Below, piece by piece: positions 51,901 through 62,900 of a stretch of DNA of 64,000 nucleotides (its first letter is position 1; each line of letters opens with the position of its first letter). The position numbers and the translations under genes are program-made. The stretch spans positions 99,492 to 163,491 of the forward strand of contig JBBBWG010021111.1 of assembly GCA_037176905.1 (NCBI GenBank). The letters run 5' to 3'. Source of the stretch: Azolla pinnata (lineage: Eukaryota > Streptophyta > Polypodiopsida > Salviniales > Salviniaceae). Under the pieces are notes generated by a model. The model was not told the origin of the DNA, ran no database searches, and saw only the letters and a program-made list of their open reading frames with translations.

Positions 51901-52071
51901 AGCATCACACCAAAGCTCCTTATGCTTAGGGAAGGCCATGACAGAACCGAGCAATTCGATATGTTTCTTATCGAAGAGCAAGATGTCGATGGTACAAGGA
52001 TCGGAAACAGCATGGGCTTTGTTTCATTTTTGAACAGTATATCACACAGTGTCAAGGAATACATGAAATGA
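45974..52071 (+). CDS. SEC23/SEC24-family COPII coat protein (divergent plant SEC23-like)
   Basis: This resembles the divergent plant Sec23/Sec24-family protein represented by Arabidopsis At4g01810. SEC23 is the Sar1 GTPase activator of the inner COPII coat at ER exit sites. Fourteen exons are 45974-46349, 46430-46498, 47328-47381, 47735-47907, 48010-48196, 48370-48515, 48591-48745, 49557-49638, 49720-49835, 50292-50387, 50495-50618, 51132-51406, 51557-51771 and 51860-52071, giving 759 residues with all phases matching. Order of domains: Zn finger (CDNC, later CVLC), trunk/vWA (FLFGLATFSHKIGLYDVQG, TMGGRGFGVAIDAL, YGEQYASKGEDADKALLPEQ), beta-sandwich (FPDPQYENVQHIICC), helical (LLHDWLVILTAQYND, HPDYRIYLQCLF) and gelsolin-like end (ERSITPKLLMLREG, IEEQDVDG). 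The start MAVRVTMSKFP matches the family. Whether it activates Sar1 like canonical SEC23 is not shown by the sequence. Confidence 0.93.
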
Positions 52072-54003
52072 AAATGCGCATTGCATCACGTTTTGAAGCA
52101 AATAATGAAAGATAAAATAGTGCGGAATGGTTTCAATCAAGTAATCAATCAAAGCTCAATTTTTTTTTTTGTGCTTCGTTTCATTTTTTCTGGGAAGTGT
52201 TTTTATCAAGCTCTATCTACACCTGCTTGCTTTCGCTTGATTTTCCTGTCTCTTATGGAGTCAAGAAATCAGTACCTTTCTCAGTTATGTTTAATAAAAC
52301 TTGAGTTTATACCTTTCTCAGTTATGTTAAACTTGACCAAGGTTTATACCTTGGTCAAGCCTCTCGTGATTTTACGATTCACCAAGCATGATATTTAACA
52401 TTCTCAGAATGAGAAATCATAACGCCAAACTGCAGATCTTTCTGATAGACTATTTTTTCAGTGTAACAATTTGACCCTTGTGTGCATTCCCAAATCTGGT
52501 ATGGATGTTCTAATTTGCTGCACAAAATTGAAAATTTCCAACCAGTTGTGCTGCCACTGCCAGGCACTAATGTGAATGAATGAGCAAAATATAGCTTAAA
52601 AAATGCTTCTTTTAATGTCAAACATGGCTGAGTTTGTTGAGACGATAAGATTTGCTAGAAACAGAAAGAAAAACCCAAAATGAAGTGCCCATATAAAATT
52701 AATTGCCTTTTCAGTAGGAGGGTTAGGTAACATTCCTACTGAAAAAGGCATTGAGATCTCAATGAGCTGCGATATGGTACAATAACAAGTCAAATTAACA
52801 TCGATATGGGTTCATGTTTCCATGGAAATTTCAACATTTCCACGTATGGATTTCAACATTTCCATGGGTACACACACGCAACTTTGATTCGTACAGGGAT
52901 TCAATGTAGCAACCTACTACCACATCAGTTATGGCATAACAAAAAATCGCATTAAACAGATTTCACAATGTAGAAAGCCCAGACAAACTGTCAGACATTA
53001 ACACCCCAATAGGGTTTGAGGGTTCAACTACATGCTACTCTCCAGCTTTGACGACATGAAAAATTCAATAAGGTTTACAATAAAGCATGGACATCGATAA
53101 GAAGTCTATGATTCCAAACGCAACAGTAACGAAATCATGTCAATCAGATTAGATGCGATTACTGCTTATACAAAAACGAGGTGAAAAAACAAGCCTATAT
53201 ATACTTTGATATCCAAAACAATGGGCGATTTAGTTTGTACAATAACAGAGTACAAGACAAAACAATGTTCAAAGATGCAAGCTCAAATTCCTGAAATCTG
53301 TCTTCAATTCAGTTTTTTATGATCATAAACAGCTTCATTCCCACAATGATAATAATCCATCAGAGGCATGTTAGCTGCAGCAATTGAATGGTCTCACACC
53401 TCAGATTAGTGGAAGTTTATGGCCACATCCATCATGTATAAGGGAAGAGGTTCATTACCGACCCAAATTTATCTATACTGAGCTAGGTTTAGATGAGCCC
53501 AATTACAGGTTCCGCAACACACTACCCTAACTGTGCAGCATTGGGATGAACTGAATGAGAGCCCACAACACACTACGATGATGATAGGAAATATATCCTC
53601 AAGTAGGCAGCAATATCAACCAGACTAGCACTGTCAAAATAACGATCATGAAGGAACCAAATAGACTACCATTGAAGTTGATGGCATTACAATAAATGAA
53701 CAAATCCTTACCCATATCATAGAGCTCCTAAAATAGTTCACCTGCTGTATGGAAGCAAGGAGATTGAAATTTTTGGATGACCCATGTAATATATACGTAT
53801 ATCCATTAGTTCTCAATGCATAGCCAGCTAGCTATAATGTGTATCTGTAATATAATAAATACAAAAATATAGGAGGTTGTCCCCCCTTTCCACTGAAGGA
53901 CAAAAAGGGATTAGCCCAGCAAGACTCGGTATATGCACCCGTATATTTTGAAGAGATTAAATTGATGAAAGATATTTTCACCACAACATCGCGTTTTCTG
54001 ACA
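52072..54003. other. Convergent spacer between SEC23 and ERO1
   Basis: The 3' untranslated regions of both genes should lie here. I see no gene. An 18-base block, ACCTTTCTCAGTTATGTT, is duplicated at 52274-52330, followed by the hairpin described separately. Confidence 0.5.
52332..52359. other. Perfect 11-bp hairpin in SEC23 3' flank
   Basis: CTTGACCAAGG, a 6-base loop TTTATA, then the exact complement CCTTGGTCAAG, about 260 bases after the SEC23 stop codon. Its function is unknown; it could be an RNA structural element of the 3' end or a short element remnant. Confidence 0.75.
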
Positions 54004-55620
54004 TCAAACGGTGTTTGCTCGGTCCATGGACACAGGATGTAGCGAAATCCGAGGCTCTTTCGCGAGGGGAGCGAGCTCTTGCAAGACGTGTAGCGATTCC
54101 GACAGCCGGTTGAGAAGATTGACGAGGGCGATGACTTCATTGCGCTGCAGCACGGGCGGGTCGTGGTGGGGCGAATCTTCCGAGAAGAGGATCTCGAGCG
54201 CAGTCCCGAGGCCGAGGATCTGGAGCTTGCCCCAGAGCCGGCATTTCTCGCAGCCGACGCAATCCATGATGGCGCTGATGTTGCGGAACTGGCGTTGGAG
54301 GCTCATGAGGAGCCGGCTTCCATCGGAGCCCTTCCAGAGCTTGGCTTCGTCGAAGGGTTTGGGGCAAGCGGCTTGCAAGCGTTCGTTGCGAACCAGCCGA
54401 ACAACAGCTCGAGCTGTCTCTCGGTCTTCCGCAGGGTTCCCGGTGTCGTATTCAGCCTGGATGAGGTAGTCCGAAGCTTTCGTGACGGCTCGAAGCACCA
54501 GCAAGAATGTGAAGTAGAGATTCCGAACGCGATCCGGGTGCTTCGTAACCCTATCTCGGAGGAGCGAGACATTCTTGCCCCATCGGGAAGTGGCTTCGTC
54601 GACGAGGTAATCGGCAGCGATGTGCACCGAGATGGAAGAATGCAAGCCCGAGATGAGCTTGTACAAGACACGGCTCTCGGGAGGGGAGCTCCGATGCCCA
54701 CCATCTCCATCTCCATCTCCATCTCCATGTCCATGTCTTTTTCCATCTACATGTCCATTTCCATCTCCATCTCCATCTCCATTTCCATGTCCATTTCCAT
54801 CTCCATCTCCATCTCCATTTCCATGTCCATTTCCATCTCCATCTCCATCTCCATTTCCATCTCCGCCTCGTGGTGAAACAAGGACATTGTCATTGTATAT
54901 CGCATCCCAGATACGCCGAGCAGAAGGGCCCTTGTAACCTGTATAGCGCTCGGGGTTGAGGAGAAGATTCACATAGGTCACATCCTCCTCGTCCCTTTCA
55001 TCGTCGGCAGTCCACGGATTGTCGCGACTCTTCCACGTGAACGCCTGCCGATCGAGGGTTCGATCCACCGCAGCCTGAGGCTTCCCCTCTTGGCAGATCA
55101 GATCATCGAGGGGCCTCAATTCCCTGCCCGAGATCTCCCTCCGGAAATTCTCCGGGAACTCGTCCTCGGGGCACTCGCAGACGCTGCAATCGCGGAGCAC
55201 GCACATGCCATCGTCGGGCCAGAAGGGGCAATCGCACCATAGCTTCGCCTTGTAGTAGCGGAAGAAGGGGGTACTCACCAGGGACTGCAGCAGCGGATGC
55301 AGGACTCGCTCGTTGAGGGCGTTCACGGTCGCGTAGTCGCAGCAGCAGTCCTCCACCATGCCCGAGAGCTTCGCCAGGGAGCTATGGTGGGCAGCTCTAG
55401 CTCCGGGCGCACCGCCGCCTTCCTCCTCCGCCTCCTCCGCTCTGTCTCGCTCTCCGCAATGGCACCGCGACGCGAAGAAGCGGCCGCTGCAGGCTGCGAT
55501 GAGGGCCGCCAAGAACACCACCGCGACTGCGCCCAGGCACGCCTTCGTCGCCTTCATCCTGAGAAACCCTAACCCTAATGGCGGAGCAACTCCGGAATCC
55601 TCGAACCCTAGCCTGTCCAA
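54004..55620 (-). CDS. ERO1: Endoplasmic reticulum oxidoreductin 1 (ERO1), single exon
   Basis: ERO1 is the FAD-bound, ER-lumenal membrane oxidase that reoxidises protein disulfide isomerase with oxygen. The 538-residue frame is uninterrupted. An N-terminal hydrophobic anchor (about residues 27-45) precedes the conserved body: [35 protein letters not shown], the shuttle-cysteine region [90 protein letters not shown] and the active site [15 protein letters not shown] (CxxC at about 452-455). Residues about 251-312 are a GDGNGHGN repeat insert that replaces the segment where family members carry a cysteine pair. The first ATG is in a telomere-like repeat; the ATG at 55557 (residue 22) may be the true start. 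Arabidopsis homologues as I recall them have introns, so this may be a retrocopy. The tail is short but keeps [16 protein letters not shown]. Confidence 0.94.
   Translation of the reverse strand: MDRLGFEDSGVAPPLGLGFLRMKATKACLGAVAVVFLAALIAACSGRFFASRCHCGERDRAEEAEEEGGGAPGARAAHHSSLAKLSGMVEDCCCDYATVNALNERVLHPLLQSLVSTPFFRYYKAKLWCDCPFWPDDGMCVLRDCSVCECPEDEFPENFRREISGRELRPLDDLICQEGKPQAAVDRTLDRQAFTWKSRDNPWTADDERDEEDVTYVNLLLNPERYTGYKGPSARRIWDAIYNDNVLVSPRGGDGNGDGDGDGNGHGNGDGDGDGNGHGNGDGDGDGNGHVDGKRHGHGDGDGDGDGGHRSSPPESRVLYKLISGLHSSISVHIAADYLVDEATSRWGKNVSLLRDRVTKHPDRVRNLYFTFLLVLRAVTKASDYLIQAEYDTGNPAEDRETARAVVRLVRNERLQAACPKPFDEAKLWKGSDGSRLLMSLQRQFRNISAIMDCVGCEKCRLWGKLQILGLGTALEILFSEDSPHHDPPVLQRNEVIALVNLLNRLSESLHVLQELAPLAKEPRISLHPVSMDRANTV
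54690..54866. repeat. (CCATCT)n/(CCATTT)n hexamer repeat inside ERO1
   Basis: Hexanucleotide repeat CCATCT with CCATTT and CCATGT variants, in higher-order blocks, encoding Asp-Gly with Asn-Gly and His-Gly on the minus strand. Confidence 0.9.
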
Positions 55621-55740
55621 ACAGCCCTTCTTCGCCCTTGAGCGGTCCCGAGGCCCCTGATCGTCGCGCAGATGAGCCCAAACCCTAGAGGGTCTGGCCT
55701 GCCGCGGCGAGCTTCAGGATCTGCTGCTGCAGGTTTTCTG

Positions 55741-55807
55741 AAGAAGAAGAAGAAGAAGGAAGAAGAAGAACGAACGAAGAAGAAGAAGAAGAAGAAGAAG
55801 AAGAAGA
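55741..55807. repeat. (GAA)n tract in the ERO1 leader region
   Basis: A run of GAA triplets upstream of ERO1 (its complement is CTT-rich on the ERO1 strand), followed by three copies of TGGGCGATTTCG at 55828-55859. Confidence 0.85.
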
Positions 55808-55884
55808 GAGTGAAGGAAGTTTTTGTGGGCGATTTCGTGGGCGATTTCGTGGGCGATTTCTAGAAGGAGAAAAAAAAAGCAGTA

Positions 55885-57335
55885 CTGTTGTTCTGTATCC
55901 AATCCTGTTGTTCTCAATCCAATATTGTTGTTCTGTATCCAATACTGTTGTTCTGTATCCGATACGGTTGTTCTGAATCCAATTCAGTTGTTTTGTATCC
56001 AATACGGTTTTGCATCTGTGGTTATGTTTGCTGGGTTCGGCATCCGATACAGTTTTGTATCTGTAGTTCTGTTTGCTAGGTTCGGTGTTTCAGTGTCCAA
56101 TATAGTTATGTATCTGTGGTTTTGTTTGTTGGGTTCAGTATCCCATACAGTTTTGTATCCGTAGTTCTGTTTGCTGGGTTTAGTGTTTTGGTGTCCTATA
56201 CAGTTCTGTATCTGTAGTTCAGTTTGTTGGGTTCAGTGTTTCAGTGTCCAATACAGTTCTGTAACTGCAGTTCTGTTTGCTGGGTTCAGTGTTTCAGTGT
56301 CCAATATAGTTATGTATCTGTGGTTTTGTTTGTTGGGTTCAGTATCCAGTACAATTTTGTATTTGTAGTTCTATTTGCTGGGTTCAGTGCTTTGGTGTCC
56401 AATACAGTTCTATATTTGTTGTTCTGTATCTGTAGTTTTGTTTGCTGGTTTCAGTGTCCAATACAATTTTGTATCTATAGCTCTATTTGCTAGGTTTTGT
56501 GTCCAATACAACTCTGTATATGTAGTTTTATTTGTTGAGTTCTGTGTCCAATACAGTTTTGTATTTGTAGTTTTGTTTGTTGGGTCCTGTGTCCAATACA
56601 GTTCTGTATCGGTTTGTCTTCAGCCACCAAACTTGGCTTGATTTGTCCGACTGGAATATTGAATCCCAAGTCTCGATGCCCTTTATGTCGATGTCCAACG
56701 TGATGCAGCTGAGATGACAGTTGGACAACATGATGATGTTCTCCTTGGATTTTTGTTTGCTAGATTCTGTGTCTAATACAATTGTTCCGTGTCCAATATA
56801 GTTTTGTATGTGTAGTTGAGTGTCCAATACAATCATGTATCTGTAGTTTTGTTTTCGCTGGGTTCAGTGTCCAATACAATTCCGTATCTGTAGTTCTATT
56901 TTGTTGGGTTTACTGTCCAATATGGTTCTGTATCTGTAGTTCTGTTTGCTGGGTTCTGTGTCCAATACGGTCAGCCGAAGTTCGACGTGATGCAGTTGAG
57001 ACGACAGTTGGACAATGTGATGTTCTCCCTAAATTTTTGTTTGTTACGTTTTGTGTCCAATATAGTTGTTCTATGTCCAATACAGTTGTTATGAGTCCAA
57101 TACAATTAATTTATACCCACTATAGTTAGTTCTGTATTTGTAGTTATGCTTGTTGGGTTCAGTGTTCAATACAGTTCTGTATTTGTAGTTATGTTTGCTA
57201 GATTCAGTGTCCAATACAGTTTAGTATCTGTAGTTTTGTTTTGCTGGGTTCAGTGTCCAATACAATTTTGTATTTGTAGTTCTGTTTGCTGGGTTCAATG
57301 TCCAATACAGTTCTATATTTGTTTGTCGTAGGCCA
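55885..57335. repeat. Minisatellite with higher-order structure, basic unit about 50 bp
   Basis: More than twenty units carry CAGTGTCCAATACAGTT, CTGTATCTGTAGTTCTG and TTTGCTGGGTT. The left end has 20-base sub-units (TTGTTCTGTATCCAATAC). A second module of about 100-130 bases, with ACTTGGCTTGATTTGTCC and AGTTGGACAA.(A/G)TGATG, is inserted at about 56610-56745, 56970-57035 and 57330-57425. The repeat keeps plus-strand frames open, giving Cys/Ile/Gln-rich repeats that I regard as artefacts. Confidence 0.92.
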
Positions 57336-59080
57336 CAAAACTTGGCTTGATTTGTCCAACTAGATCAAATCCCAGGTCTCGATGCTCTTTTTGTCGAGGT
57401 CCGACTTGATGCAACTGAGACGACAGACGTATTGGGTTGTGCACGTTATGCGTCGGTGTTCATTGGCGTGATCATCATCAGAAGATCGACGAATCCATCC
57501 ATTGATCGACCTATCTATCTATCTATCTATCCATTGACCTATCTATCTATCTGTCGAGGTCTGACTTGTCCATGCAATTTGCTCTTCGACATAATGCTGT
57601 GTCTTCTGGAATCTTTTTGCCATGCCATGCCTTGTCAGCCAAGGCCCGATCTTGGCAAAAGTCATTCTAGCAACATTCCGACCAAGCCTCGGGTTCGATT
57701 GCTCGAGCCCTGTTCTGTGTTAGCTTCGATCGAAGAAGCCTGTCGGATTTTAAGGTTGGCATGGCCCACCGTAACAATTAGCTGCTTCCTTCTCTCTGTT
57801 ATTTTTTTACATCGGGGAAGGTAATCGCATGTGCGAAAAGCAAGCACCGGATCCAACCACCTTGAAATGCATCTGCCATCAGCTGGTAAAGTGAAAACAT
57901 TCGTCAAGTCAAAGCCATAATCGTTGTAAGTTACTGCAAATTAGCGGGGCTTAGCCTTGATTATATTGGCCACATAAGAGGTTATATTGGCAGAAGCTCC
58001 ATGGCACATTGGCCTCGGCCAATGTGGAAGGTCTCATGGCCCGATCGTTCTGATCTACGGACTTCTGGAAGTGTATAAAACGAGTGCCTTGAACGATGGA
58101 TGGTGCCCCAAGGCAAGAACAGCGGCTGCTCCACACGGCATTCATCGTGCATTGCTCTTCTCGACTACGAACTCTCAAGAGGAAGGAATGCGATTTAAAG
58201 ATGTTTCGAGGGTTTATCGTGTGGATGCAGAAGTCCTTCCTTCCTTCCTTCCTGTCGAACATTTTCGAGCTGCAGAATCTGCAGCAGACAACGAAAGCTA
58301 GGTAGGGCGAAATTCTCGGAAGATCTGGAGGAGGTTGCAGAGCACAGGCTCGATGCTCCCGAATCAAAGGACGGGAAATTTCATTCGGAGATAGAAATCC
58401 AACACTCTTTGGAGACATCTCCAAAGGCAGAATCTAGGGCAATTTGGAGGGGCATTTCTTGTGAATTGAATCAAATCTTTCAGGGGCATTTCTGATGAGG
58501 ATGATGATCCCAAAGCAGACAAAGAAAAAATCAGAGAATTGTCGCGCCTTTCTAGACGTTGATGATGGAACGACGCCTCACCTTCTCTGCAGCAAGCAAT
58601 CAGAGCAAGCAAGCAAACCCTAGAAAGCACGGCCATAGCCAGAGCCCATCTGAGAAAACCCTAGAACGCCCAGCCGTCTCCCCAACCCTAAAATCCAAAC
58701 GCCCACAGGTCAAAAAACAAAGATTAGGGCGGAAGAAGCCCCCCGATTCTTGTCTGCTGATGCTCGCAAAGAAGAGGAAGGCATCGTCAAGAATCCCCCG
58801 AGAGCAGCAGAGGCTCATTTGCTCCCGTCCAAACCCTAAATCGTTTCAGGGTTCGCTAGAGGGAGATCGCCCATCATCGCGCAAGAACCTTGGAGAAGGA
58901 GGTTTTTGGAAGGAAGGGAATCCGCGAAGAACCCATCACAGGGGAGCGCCCATTGAGCGGAACCCAAATCTCAGAAATCGCGGATCCGTCCCGAATCAAG
59001 CTCCATGGTCAGGAGAAGAAGTGGGGCAGAAGCAGGCTCAGAAGCAGGCTCAGAAGAAGAAGAAGAAGAAGAAGAAGAAG
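57336..59080. other. Intergenic region upstream of the SMP-C2 gene
   Basis: A (CTAT)n run lies near 57513-57550. Several AAACCCTA motifs (near 58616, 58656, 58682, 58831) suggest promoter or leader sequence. A 209-codon frame (58559-59188) is basic/Lys-rich without a recognised domain; I do not call it a gene. Confidence 0.45.
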
Positions 59081-59084
59081 GAAG

Positions 59085-59391
59085 AAGATGATGGTGATGA
59101 GGGTGAGGATGAGGATGGGGATGATGCATTCAGGTGGTCATTGCGGAAAATCGGCCATTCGTCGATAGAGCTCGATTTCGGGAAATGATGATGAGGATGG
59201 TGATGGTGCATGCTGGCAAACACTGTGGAATCGGTGATGCATAGATCGAGAGCTCGAAGTCGGTGGGGCGGGGGAAGTTGATTGATGATGAGGATGATGC
59301 ATTCTGGTGGACATTGCAGGATCGGCAATGCACAGATAGAGCTCGAAGTCGAGGAAGCAATGACAATGACGATGACGATGACGATGACAAC

Positions 59392-59422
<31 letters not shown>

Positions 59423-59660
59423 TGATGATGACGACGGTGACAACGATGACGATGACGAGGAGGAGGAGGAGGAGGATGGGGATGGTGCATTGTGGCGGGC
59501 ATTGCGGGAATCGGAGATGCGCACACAGAGCTCGAATTCGGGAAGCGGCGAGGACGAGGAAGGATGGTTATGATTGCATTCTCCTATAGGTGGAATCGGG
59601 CCATGAACAGGGCAGAGAGGCTCGAGCTCGGGAAGCGATGATAGGGGGGAGGGTGCTGGT
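59085..59660. repeat. Degenerate repeats with ATCGGNNATGC...GAGCTCGA motif
   Basis: Five or six units of about 90-110 bases carry GATGATGCATT(C), GG(C/A)ATTGCGG, ATCGG and GAGCTCGA(A/T)(G/T)TCGGGAAG, interrupted by GAT, GAC and GAG triplet expansions. The last unit ends immediately before the SMP-C2 start codon (59894-59912). Confidence 0.75.
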
Positions 59661-59694
59661 GATGATGCAGGATGCATCGTGGTGGAATCGGGCA

Positions 59695-59893
59695 TAGACA
59701 GACAGACAGAGAATAGATAGATAGACAGACAGACAGATAGATACTGATAGACAGACAGATAGATACTGACTGACAGACAGACAGATAGATACTGACTGAC
59801 TGACAGACAGAGAATAGATAGATAGACGGACAGACAGACAGAGAATAGATAGATAGACAGACAGATAGATAGACAGACAGACAGATAGATAGA
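59695..59893. repeat. (CAGA)n/(TAGA)n tetranucleotide repeat
   Basis: A tract of about 200 bases of CAGA and TAGA units ends about 20 bases upstream of the SMP-C2 start codon, so it is probably in the promoter or leader. Confidence 0.9.
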
Positions 59894-59912
59894 GCTCGAT
59901 AAAATCGGGGAA

Positions 59913-62900
59913 ATGGCTGGAACGATGAGGGCAGTGGTGGAGAGCTGGGCTCTGCTTCCGCACGTCGTGCTGGCATTGGCAGCAGTCTGGGTGTCGTGCC
60001 ACGTGCCCAGCTGGCTCCGGCTCGTGAGCACGCCCTTCGTCGCGATCTGCGCGATCGCGTATCTCTACCTGGTCGATTCCGAGCAGAGGCGGTTCCGGGA
60101 AGCGCGCCTGCGCCGCGCCGCGCTCGAGCAGTGCCAGCGCCAGCATCGGATCGACGAGACCATCGCCGGAAACAGTAACACTGCTATCGGCACTAGCAGA
60201 TCTGCATCTGCATCTGCATCTGCATCTGCATCTGCATCGCCTTCTGCTTCGGCTTCTGTGGAGGCCTTCATCAATGGGCTCGTGGCCGCTTTCTGGCCCT
60301 CCTGGGAACCCGGCCTCGTCTCGGGCCTCCTCGAGACCAAACTCCGCGATGCCCTCGCGCCCGTCTGCGGCCCCAAGATCTCGCTCGATCGCCTCCGCCT
60401 CGGCGCCTCGCCCCCTCTCCTGCACTCGTGCAAGCTCCGCTACCCGTCCCTCGTCGTGCCGCATTCTTCTTCCTCCTCCTCCTCCGCCGCCGATCGCGAT
60501 GCCATCCAGCTCGACATGGATCTCTCCTTCGTTGCAGGTATCGATCTATTGATGTCTGTATGTCTGTCTGTCTGTATGTATGTAGGTCGGTCTGTCTGTC
60601 TGTCTGTTTGTATGTTTGTATGTCTGTATGTATGTAAGTATGCATACATTGCCGTTTCCGATCGGGAAAGCTTGCCTGTGCTAGGGCCAACTGAGTGTTT
60701 TTTGTGGACTCGGATTCGGCAACCTAGTGTTTCGTGGACTCGGGATCCATAGTCTTATGATCCCATGCAAAGGTGGCACAGAAAGACACCATCGGTCGTC
60801 GTCCATAAAAAAACCTCTGTCTGTTATCTGTATCTGTATCAGTGTCTGTATCGTGTGCGTGTTTCTCTTCGATAGAAAGCCGATGTTTGTGTCTGTATCC
60901 TGTGTTCGTGTTTGCCACCCTCGGAAACCTCTCTGTCTTGTATCTGTGTTTCTGTTCTCTGCATGTGTTTGATCGGCAACGGAAAGCTCCGTGTTATTGT
61001 TTCTTTCTTTCTTTCTTTTTTTTTGGGTTAAAATCCACCACCAGGTGACCACATGGGCGTCGTCTTCACCGTTCCCGTCGGCTACTTCGCCACCAAGCTC
61101 TTCTGCGACCACCTGACGATCCGATGCAGGCTCCGCGTCGGCCTCCGATTCGTCGCCGGCCCGCCTTACGTCTCCTTCATCTCCCTCTCCTTCCTCTCCA
61201 TGCCCAGCCTCAACTTCAGCATCCGCCCGCTCTCATCCAACGGCTTGGCTCTCACCGATCTGCCGCTCGTCGCCAGCTGGGTCGTAAGTTCCAGATACAC
61301 TTCTCATCGCGCGAATCGAATCGCGTAACCTTGTTGCGTTTTGTAACGTGGATTATATATAACCCGCTCCGAAGCAATCGTACGAAACTGCGGCTGCAAG
61401 TTACTGCAGAACTGGCTCATGGGGTTCTCCCGGTCCTTCTGGCCATGCCTGATTAGCACACTTTTTCGGAGTCATCAGGAGTTTTGGCTAGTTGGAAAGG
61501 TTTTAAGAACCACCGCGTTGGGTTGGTTCCAGAAGATCAGGCAAATCTTTCATTCATCGGACATATGCGCAAGATGGCTCTGCTAATCTCTGGTCCTCTC
61601 TCTGTCTCTCTCTGCAGTCTAACTCGATCCATCTCGCGATCCAACATTGTGGCCTCATCTACCCCGACAAGATGGACATCGATCTCACGCGGACGTGGGG
61701 CGCAGACGGCGGCGGCGGCGGCGGTTCGGGCTCCGATCCCATCAAACAACACGCCAAGGGTACGTGTACGCTTTTGCAAACATACATACATTGTTCGTCG
61801 TAGGCAATGCAGAATGTCGTCAGAAGACCCACCCTGAGGCGATTCGTTATCTGCAGGATGTTATGCCATCTTGGAGATCATAGAAGGGAAGCATCTGATG
61901 GGGAAAGACATGTCAGGTAGGTATACTCTTTCCGATACAGTCGTCTGGAGTCCAAAACAAAACAAAAAAAACCTCTGCAACGATCTACATCTTGGCTAAT
62001 GCATTGCAAGTCTCTACGGTTTCGGCTATATCTATCTGTCTGTGCGACCTCCTGCATAGTGTGAAACCGCGACCGCGACTCGTCGTCGTCTGCTGCGCAG
62101 GTTTCTCGGATCCGTACGTGACGATCACCCGTGTGGGGGACAACGAGAAGGAGCCGCAATTCAAGTTCAAGACGAAGGTGAAGAAGCAGACGTTGAACCC
62201 GACGTGGCGCGAGAGCTTCACGATCCCCATAGCCTCCTCCTCCTCCTCCTCCTCCTCGTCGTCGTCGCAAGCCGAGTCGGGATCGTACAAGCTGCTCCTG
62301 CGCTGCCGAGACCGCGACGTGTTTGTCGACGACGAGCTGGTAGAGTCGGAATCGTCGGTTATTCTTCTGTTTATGATGTTTTTAGGGGGTTTTCCGGGTT
62401 TCGACTCCCCTGCATAAACAAGTGCTGTGTTGGGGCTTGTGGGCGATGGGATTAGGGTTCGGCGGAGCTCGACCTGATGTTGTACCGAGATGGGAAGCGG
62501 CACGAGATCGCGTTCAAGCTGCAGAACGCCGAGCATGGCGAGCTGCTTGTGGCGGTGACAGTTGTGGGCGCGAGCAATGCCGCCCACGACCAGCTCCTGC
62601 ACCAGCTCCAAGACATGATCAACAAGACTGGCAAAGCGGGGGCCGCCAACCCGAACCCTAACCCTAACCCTAACTCTAACCCTAACCCTAGCCCTAGCCC
62701 TAACGAGCAGGCCGTGATCCTGAGGCAGCTACAGGAGATGATGATGACGATCGGCCAAGCAAGCTCAAATTCTTCTGCCATCGTCGAGCAAGGCCGATCA
62801 GCATCTGCTGCAGCATCAGCAGCTGCTCCTCGGAGATCGATCGCGGGCTCATCGAGCTTGGCGGCTGCGAGGCGGCGCTCGACGTCGCGGGCCAACACGT

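Noticed and set aside
56000-57330. Several plus-strand frames with CWVQCPIQFCICSSV repeats
   Set aside because: Products of the 50-bp minisatellite; no start context and no non-repeat domain.
55741-57430. Possible CRISPR-like array because of regular repeats
   Set aside because: Repeats are contiguous and degenerate without unique spacers, and the genome is a plant nuclear genome.
58559-59188. 209-codon Lys/Arg-rich frame
   Set aside because: Ends in GAA/GAT expansions and shares sequence with the repeat upstream of SMP-C2; likely promoter or leader.
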